DNA of 64,000 bases, from contig NZ_CP067377.1 of NCBI RefSeq assembly GCF_019565455.1, forward strand, positions 2,114,001 through 2,178,000. The letters are read 5' to 3'. How positions within the stretch are numbered: the stretch's first letter is position 1; each line of letters opens with the position of its first letter. This DNA comes from Flavobacterium oreochromis. Lineage in GTDB: Bacteria; Bacteroidota; Bacteroidia; Flavobacteriales; Flavobacteriaceae. Under the pieces are notes generated by a model. It was not told the origin of the DNA, searched no databases, and was given only the letters and a program-made list of their open reading frames with translations. The translations under genes were made by a program, and so were the position numbers. Of the stretch, positions 48,869 through 58,245 are shown in pieces.

Positions 48869-50111
48869 TTATTCTAAAAAATCTAAATCTTTATTGTGGG
48901 TTTCCTCTATAGAAATAGTAGTGTAAATTCCTAGTGAAAAGACAATTAAGCCTATTATGGTAGCTGAAGTAATGATTGTGTTTGATTTTTTGAAATAATC
49001 AAAACCAATTAGCATTAAAGGTAAACAGCCTCTGACGATGTTAGGAACGGTTGTTGTAGCAGTGTTTCTAATGTTTGTTCCGAATTGTTCTGATGCAACG
49101 GTAACAAACATAGCCCAATAACCTGTTCCTAGTCCAAGCCAAGTACAATAAAAGTAATATGTGTTTTCAGTCATTGGACCGCTATAAAGTGTTAGTGCTA
49201 CTCCTATGATTGTAAATAACATCATATAAAGAATTGCTTTTTTACGAGAATGCAGTAGGTGTGAGAAAAAACCACTAGCAAGGTCTCCAATTGAAATGCC
49301 TATATAAGCCCACATAATAGCTTTTCCAGGTATAATTGTTTTGATTCCTAATTCAGGAGCAAATTGGTTTGCCATTACAGCTAATATACCAATGCAAAAC
49401 CAAGTTGGTAAACCTATACAAATACATTTAATATACCGAATAAGACGATCCCAATTTGTGAAAAAAGCAAAGAAATTTCCTTTAGAAATTGCTTTGCTAT
49501 CTTTTATATCTGTATAAACCCCTGATCCTATAACGCCAAAACGTAAAAAAGAAGTAATAAGCCAAGTCCTCCTCCTATGAAGTAAGCTGTTGTCCAATTG
49601 TTTGACAGTTCTACAGTTAAATTAGCAACAACAGCACCAAAAAGGCCAAAACCAGCAACAATAGAGGTACCTATAGCTCTTAATTCTTTAGGTAATGATT
49701 CTGCTACTAAAGTAATACCTGCTCCCAATTCGCCTGCTAAACCTATTCCTGCAATAAAGCGGAGTAAGGTATAGATGCTCGTTTTGTTTTCAAAAGGAAA
49801 ATCAGGTAGGAAGCCGCAAGCAATATTAGCTAAAGAATAGACTATAATGGAGCCAAAAAGAACTGATAATCGCCCTTTTTATCTCCTAAAATTCCCCAAA
49901 GTATACCTCCTAAAAGAAGGCCGAACATTTGAAAATTAATAATGATTGTACCAGAGGTGTCAGGATTTAATCCTAAATCTTTTAAGCTAGGGACTCTTAC
50001 AATTGCAAATAGGAGTAAGTCATAGATATCGACAAAATAGCCTAACGAAGCTATGATAACGGGTAAAGAAAAAAGTTGTTTGAACTTTTCTCTATGAGTA
50101 ATAGTTTTCAT
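48869..50111 (-). CDS. MFS transporter, metabolite:H+ symporter-like (two frameshifts)
   Basis: A 12-helix major facilitator of about 414 residues. The first segment contains GYFVDIYDLLLFAIV and the loop motif GGILWGILGDKKGR. The central part has FIAGIGLAGELGAGITLVAESLP and RAIGTSIVAGFGLFGAVVA, typical of the sugar-porter/MHS branch, and the last helices end in SLGIYTTISIEETHNKDLDFLE. The T5 run 49876-49880 (needs six) and the A6 run 49545-49550 (needs seven) break the frame into three pieces. Read together the length is normal. Substrate is uncertain; a small organic anion is likely for this branch. Confidence 0.82.
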
Positions 50112-50230
50112 TGGTGGTTGGTTTTTACCAAAGATAAAAAAACATTACATGTTAATAGCTTATTTTATAGCGTGTTGTATTTGTTGTTTTAGGTTTGTTG
50201 TGAAATGTTTAGATCTTACTGTCGATTAAA

Positions 50231-50779
50231 TTAACTTCTCTCAATAATTTCTGCTAATAATTTTTTAGCACGAAGGATTTTGATTTTAACGTTATTTAAT
50301 GGTTCGTTTAAATCGTCTGCAATTTCTTGGTAGCTCATTTCTTGGAAATACCTCATTTGAATTACTTCTTGATAAGCAGGTTTGAGCTGTTTAATAAATA
50401 GTAGTAAACGGTTGAGGTTTTGTTCCGTAATGATTTGATCTTCTGCACTAGGTGAATCATCAGCTATACCATAAGCAATATCATCTTCTTGATCTGTGAT
50501 ATCTATGAATAAAGAGGATTTCTTTTTTCTTAGTAAGTCTATATGAACATTTTTAGCGATAGCAATTAACCAAGTGTTAAATTGAAATTCTGGATTATAT
50601 ACCGCTATTTTATCAAAAGCTTTTGAAAAAGTTTCGATTGTTATGTCTTCGGCATCTGTTTCATTTTCAGTACGCTGTAACATGAAGGCGTATACTTCAT
50701 TCCAATATTTATCTAGTAAATAAGTGAAAGATACTTGATCTCCTTTTATTGCTTTTTCTATGTGTTTTTTTATTTCCAA
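50231..50779 (-). CDS. RNA polymerase sigma factor, ECF type
   Basis: A 182-residue sigma-70 family factor with only regions 2 and 4. Region 2 is YWNEVYAFMLQRTENETDAEDITIETFSKAF ... FNTWLIAIAKNVHIDLLRKKK. Region 4 is PAYQEVIQMRYFQEMSYQEIADDLNEPLNNVKIKILRAKK, with its helix-turn-helix. A short acidic linker (DITDQEDDIAYGIAD) joins them. No anti-sigma gene is adjacent, and downstream lies the MFS gene. It overlaps the end of the glycosyltransferase gene by 10 bases, so both share a transcript. Confidence 0.92.
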   Translation of the reverse strand: MEIKKHIEKAIKGDQVSFTYLLDKYWNEVYAFMLQRTENETDAEDITIETFSKAFDKIAVYNPEFQFNTWLIAIAKNVHIDLLRKKKSSLFIDITDQEDDIAYGIADDSPSAEDQIITEQNLNRLLLFIKQLKPAYQEVIQMRYFQEMSYQEIADDLNEPLNNVKIKILRAKKLLAEIIERS

Positions 50780-51893
50780 GTAGCAGGTTTTGAAATTAAA
50801 TTTCTAATAAAAATATTGAGCTGTGTGAAAATAAGGATAATTTCAAGAATAGGATACCAGTACATGATGTCTTTTTCTTTTAATTTTCCAGCTGAAAAAC
50901 CTAACGAAATCCAGCTGCTTAAATAACGTACACCTATTGCACTTAATACAATGATCCATTGGTACTGCATAGCTAATAAAGTAATAGGTGTAATGAAAAA
51001 TAAAAACTGGCTTAAATAAAAAGAACTAATTGATTTTTATCAAAAGCTTTATAAAATTGAGCAGTTGAAGCATGACGTCTTTTTTGGAAAAACCATTCTT
51101 TGAAGGTCTTTTTAGGAATAGAATAGGTAAAGCTTTCATTTGAAAAACAAATACTCGTATTGGTTGCGTTAGCGGCTTCATTAATAAAAAGATCATCATC
51201 ACCTGAGCGTATTTTCATGTGATTAATAAAGCCATTTGTTTTAAAAAATTCTTCTCGCTTATAAGCTAAATTTCTTCCTACTCCCATATAAGGCTTTCCT
51301 AATTTTGCCCAAGAAAAGTATTGTGTAGCAGTTAGTAAAGTTTCAAATCGTATTAATTTATTTAAAATACCTGATTCTTTTTCGTACGCCCCATATCCTA
51401 ACACAATTGTTTTGTGTAAGGTGAAGTGAGAAGTCATTTCTTTTATCCAATTTTCAGAATTTGGAAAACAGTCTGCATCTGTAAAAAGTAAATATTCTTT
51501 TGATGCCGCTTTTATGCCTAAAGTGAGTGCAAATTTTTTGTTTCCCCAAAAAGCTTCGTTATTTTCTACTTTAACTAATTTTAGGTTTGGAATTTCTTTT
51601 TGGAAATCTTCTACTAAAAAACGAGTATTGTCATATGAAGCATCATCGATGATGACAATTTCATAGTTAGGGTAGTTTTGTTTGGCTAATAATGGAATTA
51701 GTTTTTTTAGGTTTTCTTCTTCATTTTTTGCACATACCATAACCGAAACAGAAATATGCTTTTCCTTGCTTTCTTGTGGTTTTGTAAAAGAAAATTTACC
51801 AAAAACAAACAAATAATATGCTATTTGGATTGTTACTACGGTAAGGAAAAAATAAAATAAGATGAGTAAAAATAGCTCCATATATTCTTTCAA
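50770..51893 (-). CDS. Family 2 glycosyltransferase, membrane-bound (one frameshift)
   Basis: A glycosyltransferase of about 374 residues. An N-terminal membrane helix (FLLILFYFFLTVVTIQIAYYL) leads to a GT-A domain with VSVMVCAKNEEENLKKLIPLL, EIVIIDDASYDNT (Asp pair), LLFTDADCFP (D-x-D) and SGDDDLFINEAA. A QKRRH-like QxxRW motif appears as FFQKRRHASTAQFYK. The frame breaks at the A5 run 51018-51022; six A continues as QLVLFYLSQFLFFITPITLL and through two more membrane helices to the stop at 50770. It adds sugars to an envelope glycan or lipid; the acceptor is unknown. Confidence 0.85.
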
Positions 51894-51949
51894 AAATTGA
51901 TGCGCAAAGGTAGCGGTTTAAAATTCAAATGCCAAATAAGAACAATCAA

Positions 51950-52573
51950 TTATAGATTAAAATTTTCTCTGTTTCTACGCATTTCTAAGGCTATTTGATT
52001 GTCGTTAATTTCATTACTTTTTTCCAGTTGGGTTAAGATTCTTTCGTAATTTTTATCATCACGATTTTGCGAAAGTTTTTTCTTTGCGTCTATTTGTGTT
52101 ACTTGAATTTTAAAGGCTAAAACAGCTTGTGCTTGACGCATTGTTTGGGGCGAAAGTTCTTCGAAATTTAGCGGCTTTTCCTGTTTTGTTTCGTATTTAT
52201 GGGTTAGTTTTTTTAAAGAAACGATAGTTTCATCTGAATTTAGAATCTGAATTTTTCCATATACGTGAACTGCAATATAGTTCCAAGTAGGTGCATTTTC
52301 ATGGTCATACCAAGACGAAGAGATATAGGTATGAGGACCTGTAAAAATAGCTAAAATTTCTTCTCCATTGTGAAGACTTTTTGCCTGTGGATTTTCTTTA
52401 GAAATATGACCTGAAAAAAATAATTTCTCTCCTTTTTTTTCTAAAAATAAGGGCGTATGAGTTCCCCAATGTTTACCATTAGTAGTATTAATCAAAATAG
52501 CAAAGCCATTATTTTGTAAGAATTTTTCAATTTCTTCTTGATTTTCGTTTTTATATAAATCAGGAATATACAT
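51950..52573 (-). CDS. FMN-binding negative transcriptional regulator, PaiB-like
   Basis: A 207-residue split-barrel flavin-binding protein of the PaiB family. It opens MYIPDLYKNENQEEIEKFLQ, with TPLFLEKKGEKLFFSGHISKENPQ, ILAIFTGPHTYISSSWYDHENAPTWNY and VHVYGKIQIL. The C-terminus KLSQNRDDKNYERILTQLE is also typical. In Bacillus PaiB acts with PaiA in repressing sporulation and protease genes; in Bacteroidota the role is likely flavin-dependent chemistry or regulation. It is separate from the glycosyltransferase gene by 56 bases on the same strand. Confidence 0.85.
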   Translation of the reverse strand: MYIPDLYKNENQEEIEKFLQNNGFAILINTTNGKHWGTHTPLFLEKKGEKLFFSGHISKENPQAKSLHNGEEILAIFTGPHTYISSSWYDHENAPTWNYIAVHVYGKIQILNSDETIVSLKKLTHKYETKQEKPLNFEELSPQTMRQAQAVLAFKIQVTQIDAKKKLSQNRDDKNYERILTQLEKSNEINDNQIALEMRRNRENFNL

Positions 52574-52625
52574 ATTTTTAAAATATATTAGAATTTAGAA
52601 TATTTACCCATTTTAATTCATTTTT

Positions 52626-53190
52626 TTAGCACTTTATTTGAAAATTCAATATTGTAAATACATCTCTTTTTGTTGTAGGCATAAAAGTATGTAACGCTAA
52701 AGGTTTCATAAGCATAATACCTCCTTTGGGAACATTGCAAATTGGTTCTTTATTTTTGTTACTCTCTTGATTGGCTAATTTAATGATTTCTTTTTGATGT
52801 GATTTAGGAATTATTTTGCAGTTCTATTTTTTTGTTTGATATGATCTAAATGAATTCGTATAGTAAAAATATTTCTAGATAAAAAGAGGTGATTGTGCTA
52901 CTACTTGTTTTTTTAGTACAATTTGTATAGCCTTCAGTATTAATTTTTTAGAAAGATTAATAGTTAAATTTTGATGGGAAGAAATGTTTCAGGTTTATTT
53001 AAATAAAATTGGCTATAAAATAAGTTTTATTACCAATTTTTTTAAAATTAAGTAAGTTGTCAAAATCTAAATAAACTTGATAGGATTCATGAGAAGAGGT
53101 ATGTATTTAATAGTTTCAGAGGTTTAGTTAAGGTTGAAAAGTCCTCTACATAAGTGGTTGTTAAATCATGAGAATATAATCATGGAGTTT
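52626..53190 (-). pseudogene. Decayed 2OG-Fe(II) oxygenase-like (phytanoyl-CoA dioxygenase-type) gene
   Basis: Stitching frames on the minus strand gives about 185 residues. These include VVAQSPLFLSRNIFTIRIHL, DHIKQKNRTAKIIPKSHQKE and KEPICNVPKGGIMLMKPLAL followed by His. The IPKSH and GGIMLMKPxxxH pattern recalls phytanoyl-CoA dioxygenase-like enzymes, where the His residues bind iron. Reaching this needs at least five one-base shifts within 565 bases and no good start codon remains. The density of damage is higher than in neighbouring genes, so real decay is likely in addition to any sequencing errors. Family assignment is tentative. Confidence 0.4.
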
Positions 53191-53213
53191 TGAGTGTTTT
53201 TATTAACTATTTG

Positions 53214-53953
53214 TTATAGTTTGTTAATTATGTATTCAATAAACCAGTTAGGTAGATTGTTTTCATCTTCTAGAACGGTCAAATTTCCATTTGACGTTTC
53301 AGCAATTATTTTCATTTTTTTCGGAATTGTCTATTAAAAAGCTTTTATCTGCAATTTTTAAAATAGGTAGTAAGTTTTCTAAAGTTTTAGGGTAACGGGA
53401 AACTATTTTGTTAGGATCTACAGGGTGTCCTCCTTTATTTACTCGGTCCTCAACTCTTGATATGTTAATTTCGGGATCATCTAAACAAATGAAGTAAAAA
53501 TAAATTTTGTAACCTCTTTTTTAGCTTCTATTACTTCTTCAATCTTTGATTGATGGCTCATAACCGTTTCAAAACAAAAATTTTGATTTGATTCCATTAA
53601 TTTTTCTCTAATAAAGGAGGTTATAAGGGCAGATTCGTAACTATGAGTATTTTTAGGTCGATCAATAATTATATTATCAACAATATAAAAGTTGATTGGC
53701 TTGTTTTCTAATTTTGATTTATTTAGTAAAGATAGAGCGTTTTTGGTACTTAAGAACTGTTCTAAATGCTCTTGATTCGTGATAATAAGGTATTTAGATA
53801 AGTCTATATAGCCCTTTTCGTTTAATTCTTTTTCAATTTGATCGGAATTTATAAAAGTACCTGTGCTATAGCGTTCGCTAAATTTTTCAAAAGGGAACTT
53901 TTGCCAGATCCATTAGGACCAGCAAATATTCGTAGTCTTTTTATTTTAGACAT
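53214..53953 (-). CDS. Zeta-toxin-like P-loop kinase (three frameshifts)
   Basis: A P-loop protein of about 246 residues with Walker A AGPNGSGKSS at about residues 10-19. INSDQIEKEL, with the conserved substrate-side Asp of zeta toxins, follows, then FCFETVMSH and GYKIYFYFICLDDPEINISRVEDRV. An Arg-rich lid-like region GGHPVDPNKIVSRYPKTLENL comes next. The frame is broken at A4 53889-53892 (needs five), T6 53517-53522 (needs seven) and T7 53315-53321 (needs six); the repaired frame ends at 53214. Zeta-type kinases phosphorylate UDP-N-acetylglucosamine or similar nucleotides in toxin-antitoxin systems. It overlaps the upstream 89-residue gene by 13 bases. Toxin activity is inferred. Confidence 0.72.
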
Positions 53954-54210
53954 ATTGAAATTCCTTTTCTAATGTCAGGGGTTTTAGGGGCAACTTTAAT
54001 GAGTTCTCTTATAACTACAATATTTCCATTAGGATGTGTTTCTATTAACTTTCCGTTGTCAATAGATTTTATACTTAATCCTAGTGCTTTAGATGTTCTA
54101 ATTGCACTTTGAGAAGCTATTTTTGCAGATGTAGTAACAAGATTTCGTTCGATTTCAATTTCATTTTTTATCTTGTTAGATAATCTAAATTTATTCTTTA
54201 AAAATTTCAT
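53941..54210 (-). CDS. Small partner of zeta-toxin-like kinase
   Basis: An 89-residue, strongly basic protein (MKFLKNKFRLSNKIKNEIEI...) with a central alanine/serine segment, ATTSAKIASQSAIRTSKALG-like, and a C-terminal IETHPNGNIVVIRELI. There is no signal peptide and no DNA-binding motif I can name. It does not look like the epsilon antitoxin, but its position, with the 13-base overlap with the kinase, is that of an antitoxin or accessory protein. Function unknown. Confidence 0.5.
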   Translation of the reverse strand: MKFLKNKFRLSNKIKNEIEIERNLVTTSAKIASQSAIRTSKALGLSIKSIDNGKLIETHPNGNIVVIRELIKVAPKTPDIRKGISICLK

Positions 54211-54247
54211 GTTTTTATATGATTACTATCAAATTTACTAAAAAAAA

Positions 54248-55261
54248 TTAAATAATATTTACTTCTGCTTCAATTGTAATTCCAAATTTATCAGAAACTG
54301 TCTTTTGAACAAATTTAGACAGGTTTAAAATGTCTTGTCCTGTGGCATTTCCATAATTTACTAATACTAAGGCTTGCTTAGTGTGTACACCTGCATCACC
54401 ATTTCGATAGCCTTTTAATCCTGTTTGTTCAATTAGCCAACCAGCAGGTACTTTTACTTCATTTTCTGAGATGTCATAATGTTTTATTTCGGGATGAGAA
54501 GCTTTAGCTCTGTTAAAATCCGCTCTCGAAATAATTGGGTTTTTAAAAAAGCTACCACTATTTCCTAATTCTTTTGGATCCGGTAGTTTGCTTTGGCGGA
54601 TGGCAATTACGGCATTGCTTACGTCTTTAATTGTTGGAGTAATAATGTTTTTATTTTCTAATTCTTTTAAAATATCACCATAACCTGTATTAATTTTATG
54701 ATTATGTTTTGTTAGTTTAAAAATGACAGAAGTAATGATATACTGATCTTTAGCTTCTTGTTTGAAAATACTTTCACGATAGCCAAATTTGCATTCTTCA
54801 TTTGTAAATGTTTTAATTTCTTGTGTACGAATATTTATAGCTTCACAGGATACAAAGGTATCTTTTATTTCAGCTCCATAAGCACCAATATTTTGAACAG
54901 GGGTCGTACCTACATTGCCAGGAATTAAGGACATGTTTTCAATGCCTCCATAGTTTTGTTCAATATTCCATAAAACAAATTCGTGCCAATTTTCTCCAGC
55001 TTGAGCCTCTACCCAAACATGATCTTCATCTTGTTTGATAACTTTTTTACCTTTTAGGTTTATATGGATGACTAAAGCATTTATATTTTGTGTTAGAAGC
55101 ATATTACTTCCTCCTCCTAATATGAACTTCTTTTTGTTAATATGTGTTTTTAAAGTATCTTTTAACTCTGTTATGTTTTGAATAGCAATAAATTCTGAAG
55201 CTTTCGCTTCAATGCCAAAAGTATTATAGTTTTTAAGAGAGAAATTATGTTGGATATTCAT
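54248..55261 (-). CDS. murB: UDP-N-acetylenolpyruvoylglucosamine reductase
   Basis: A 337-residue FAD enzyme that reduces UDP-GlcNAc-enolpyruvate to UDP-MurNAc in peptidoglycan synthesis. It opens NFSLKNYNTFGIEAKASEFI. The FAD-binding region is KFILGGGSNMLL, then VWVEAQAGENWHEFVLWNIEQ, GNVGTTPVQNIGAYGAEIKD and GYRESIFK. The active-site region LGNSGSFFKNPII contains the catalytic Ser, and the C-terminus is GWLIEQTGLKGYRNGDAGVH. The ATG at 55261 (MNIQHNFSL) is preferred; an in-frame start at 55312 adds a leader foreign to the family. It is co-oriented with the DUF2461 gene 76 bases upstream. Confidence 0.96.
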   Translation of the reverse strand: MNIQHNFSLKNYNTFGIEAKASEFIAIQNITELKDTLKTHINKKKFILGGGSNMLLTQNINALVIHINLKGKKVIKQDEDHVWVEAQAGENWHEFVLWNIEQNYGGIENMSLIPGNVGTTPVQNIGAYGAEIKDTFVSCEAINIRTQEIKTFTNEECKFGYRESIFKQEAKDQYIITSVIFKLTKHNHKINTGYGDILKELENKNIITPTIKDVSNAVIAIRQSKLPDPKELGNSGSFFKNPIISRADFNRAKASHPEIKHYDISENEVKVPAGWLIEQTGLKGYRNGDAGVHTKQALVLVNYGNATGQDILNLSKFVQKTVSDKFGITIEAEVNII

Positions 55262-55337
55262 TGGGTCTAATTTATTTGTTTGCAAAGTACGCAAAGATTT
55301 TGCAAAGAACATAAAGAAAAAAATGACTTATGCTTTT

Positions 55338-56012
55338 TTATTCTTCAGTTTCTAATGCTCTATTTAAAAAGGAATTAAATGGTTTTATTGTAATGAGTTT
55401 AGAAGCTATCTTTTTAGCGAAATCTTGGTCTGTAAACCATTTTTCATCAATGGGTTGTGAAATAGTAAAACTTTTTAGTTTTAAAAATTCTATTGCAGGA
55501 TGATTATTGTCATATCCTTTTGGAGCGGACTTTAACACGTTACCTTCTTCTCGGTCTAAGCTGTTAAATTCTTTTTTAAAAGTTTTATCATTTACAATTT
55601 CTTCTAAATCTTCATAGAAGAAAGCTATTTCTCGACGTATTTTTTTTAAATCGTCAGTTTCAGGACACCATACGCCTCCAGCTATAAAACACTTGCCTTT
55701 TTCAAAATGTATATAATACCCAGGACTATTTTTACGTAACTTATTGGTAGACATCCAAATTCCCATATTTGTTTTATAAGGCGATTTGTCTTTTGAAAAA
55801 CGAATGTCTCGGTTAATTCTGAAAGTACAGTTTTTTACTTCAAGAGGCTCTAATGAAGGGTCTAGAGGTTTGATTTCTTCTAGAATATTACTAATTAAAT
55901 TATGATAATCTTTTTTGTATGCTTCATAACGTTTTTTGTTAGCATGCATCCACTCAGTTGTATTGTTTGCTTTTAAATCTTCTAAGAAATTGATAGCTTC
56001 TTTTGTAAACAT
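55338..56012 (-). CDS. DUF2461 (TIGR02453-type) protein
   Basis: A 224-residue cytoplasmic protein of the DUF2461 family. It shows FLEDLKANNTTEWMHANKKRYEAYKKD, INRDIRFSKDKSPYKTNMGIWMS, YYIHFEKGKCFIAGGVWCP and the later LKSFTISQPIDEKWFTDQDFA. The pattern W-x-x-x-N-K-x-x-Y and R-D-x-R-F-S-K-D-K-S-P-Y is characteristic. No enzymatic activity has been settled for the family to my knowledge. The gene lies between murB and a MITE-like repeat. Confidence 0.85.
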   Translation of the reverse strand: MFTKEAINFLEDLKANNTTEWMHANKKRYEAYKKDYHNLISNILEEIKPLDPSLEPLEVKNCTFRINRDIRFSKDKSPYKTNMGIWMSTNKLRKNSPGYYIHFEKGKCFIAGGVWCPETDDLKKIRREIAFFYEDLEEIVNDKTFKKEFNSLDREEGNVLKSAPKGYDNNHPAIEFLKLKSFTISQPIDEKWFTDQDFAKKIASKLITIKPFNSFLNRALETEE

Positions 56013-56136
56013 TTTTTTGATTGTATGTTGATGTAAATATACGTAGATAAATTGTTTTTTAAATATAAAAAGAAACTATGGGGTTTAATAAGTTTTGAAC
56101 TGATGAAATTTATGAGATTTTATAATTAGTTTAAAA

Positions 56137-56292
56137 GAGTCTGTCCGAAAAGTAATCAATCAATGCACTGTTTGCTACTCTTACGGTAGGAGAATTTTGA
56201 TAATTAATATTATGTGATTTGCTTTATCTATTCGGGTAGGGCTTTCAGTTCTTTCTTGAAATGAGAAGATTGCAGACTTTTAGGACATCCTC
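56137..56292 (+). repeat. MITE-like repeat, long copy
   Basis: A 156-bp element from GAGTCTGTCCGAAAAGT to ACTTTTAGGACATCCTC, with internal GATAATTAATATTATGTGATTTGC as in the copy at 15071. It is the only copy not at a convergent junction: it lies between the thioredoxin gene (stop 56315) and the start side of the DUF2461 gene, both on the minus strand. Confidence 0.78.
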
Positions 56293-56314
56293 TTTTAGTT
56301 TTACGTTTTTGAAA

Positions 56315-57007
56315 TTATAGTTTTTTTCTCAATTCTTCTTCTTTAATAAAACCTAAGTTTTTCCAAGTTTCTTTGCCTTCTTGATAAAGAATTAGAGTAG
56401 GTAATCCTTCAATTTGTAAATCTTGTGCTAATTGTTGGTTTTGATCAGCATCTATTTTTACGATTTTAATTTTACCTTTCATTTCCTCTTTTATTTTTTC
56501 AAGATAAGGAGCCATTTTTTTACAAGGACCACACCATTCGGCATAAAAATCGACTAATACTTTTTTATCTGATTGTACTAATTTTTGAAATTCAACAAGG
56601 GTCATTCCTGATACAGCTGTAGGTTTTGATAATCCTTCAGTATTCCATTTCATGATGCCTCCTGTCATATTATGAATCTCTTTAAAGCCCATACGGCTCA
56701 TTTTATCCATAGCTTTTCCACTTCTTCCTCCGCTTAGGCAGTATAGGTAAACAGGTTTGTTTTTGTCTAACTTTGCTAAATTGGTTTCAAAATCAGCCGC
56801 GTTGTAGTCAATATTTATTGCTTTGTCTAAGTGTTGAGAAGCATATTCTTGAGGTGTTCTTACATCAAGTATATATACGTCTGAATTAGCTATTTTTTCA
56901 GCAAATATCTTAGGTTCTAAATTGTCTGTTGTAGAATTATTTTGTCCTTTACAACTAGTAAAGACAATCATTGTGGTGCAAAGTGTGCTGAATAGTAAGT
57001 TTTTCAT
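56315..57007 (-). CDS. Rhodanese-thioredoxin fusion lipoprotein
   Basis: A 230-residue envelope protein with lipobox FTSC (Cys19). A rhodanese domain at about 30-125 has the active-site loop CLSGGRS (Cys90) and the leading VYILDVRTPQEY. It is followed by a thioredoxin domain at about 135-230 with the redox site WCGPC (158-162) and the cis-Pro in EGLPTLILY. The fusion places a persulfide-forming domain next to a dithiol exchanger in one periplasmic lipoprotein, so sulfur transfer or repair of oxidised envelope thiols is likely. It is downstream of recF on the same strand (28 bases). Confidence 0.9.
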   Translation of the reverse strand: MKNLLFSTLCTTMIVFTSCKGQNNSTTDNLEPKIFAEKIANSDVYILDVRTPQEYASQHLDKAINIDYNAADFETNLAKLDKNKPVYLYCLSGGRSGKAMDKMSRMGFKEIHNMTGGIMKWNTEGLSKPTAVSGMTLVEFQKLVQSDKKVLVDFYAEWCGPCKKMAPYLEKIKEEMKGKIKIVKIDADQNQQLAQDLQIEGLPTLILYQEGKETWKNLGFIKEEELRKKL

Positions 57008-57035
57008 TTTTTTAATTTTAGACTAAGTTAAAAAA

Positions 57036-58114
57036 TTATATGTTAAATATTTTATAAAGCTGATGGGTCTGTTTGACAATGTTTTCCGTTCGTTCAGAAT
57101 GTGTGTCAGAAATAAAAAGTTGTCCAAATTCCTCATTATTTACCATAGAAATAATTTGACTAACACGATCTTCATCTAATTTATCAAAAATATCATCAAA
57201 TAAAAGTATAGGTTTTTCTCCGCTTTGTTTTTTTACAAACTCGAATTGTGCTAGTTTTAGGGCAATTAAATAGGATTTTTGTTGTCCTTGTGAACCGAAT
57301 TTTTGATAGGATGTCCTTCTATTAAAAAAGCTAAATCGTCTTTGTGAATGCCAATACTTGTGTATTGTAACGTTCTGTCTTTGTGTATATTGTTTGATAG
57401 AAGTTCTATTAAAGGCGCTTCACTTAATTGGCTTTCATATACTAAATATACACTTTCAGCTGAGTTAGAAATTAGTTTATAATAATGGTTAAAGATGGGG
57501 ATGAATTCAGTTAAAAATTGTTCTCTTTTTTTGAATATTTCAGTACCTAAACTAGCTAATTGGTCATTATAAATTTCTAAAGTATCTTGTTCAAAAACAC
57601 GGTTTAAAGCAAAATATTTTAATAAAGCATTTCGTTGCGTTAATACCTTTTGATATTGTATGAGTTGGTGTAAATAATGATTATCTAATTGAGAAATTAC
57701 GCTGTCTATGAATTTTCTTCTTACTTCACTTCCTTCTCTAATTAGATCAGCATCTGTGGGAGAAATAATAACCATTGGGATGAGGCCTAAATGATCTGAA
57801 AACTTTTCATAAAGCTTACCATTACGTTTGAGTATTTTCTTTTGTCCTTTTTTTAAACTGCAAACAATATTTTCAGGACGATCTTGTTTTACGAATTCGC
57901 CATCTATTACAAAAAAATCACTTCCGTGTTTGATATTTTGTACGGCTAAAGTATTAAAATAACTTTTCCCAAAAGCTAAGTGATAGATTGCATCTAATAC
58001 ATTAGTTTTTCCAATTCCATTTTTACCCACAAAGCAATTAATCTTGTGTTCAAAATCGAAATTTGCTTCCTCAAAATTTTTAAAGTTGAATAAAGAAATT
58101 TTTTTTAGGTGCAT
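57036..58114 (-). CDS. recF: DNA repair protein RecF (one frameshift)
   Basis: An SMC-like ATPase of 359 residues that loads RecA at single-strand gaps. Walker A is GKNGIGKTN at about 30-38. The frame breaks at the T5 run 57300-57304: six T gives [20 protein letters not shown], the RecF signature motif. It then continues through Walker [14 protein letters not shown] and [13 protein letters not shown] to the stop at 57036. The restored length is normal, so the truncated reading at 57266 is not real. It is divergent from the TPR gene, with 131 bases between the starts. Confidence 0.93.
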
Positions 58115-58193
58115 AAATCGAAGAATTGTAATTTTTAGGTAATAATTATTTAAAAATCGCTCGCAAATTATTAAAAATAAAATGAAAACTTAT

Positions 58194-58222
58194 TTTGTTT
58201 TTCAATAAAAATTTTATTTTTG
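58194..58222 (+). promoter_or_regulatory. Predicted promoter of the TPR protein gene
   Basis: TTTG at 58194-58197 and TATTTTTG at 58215-58222, 17 bases apart, match the Bacteroidota consensus and lie 23 bases before the ATG. Confidence 0.6.
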
Positions 58223-58245
58223 CACCTCACTAATTTAAAATTATA

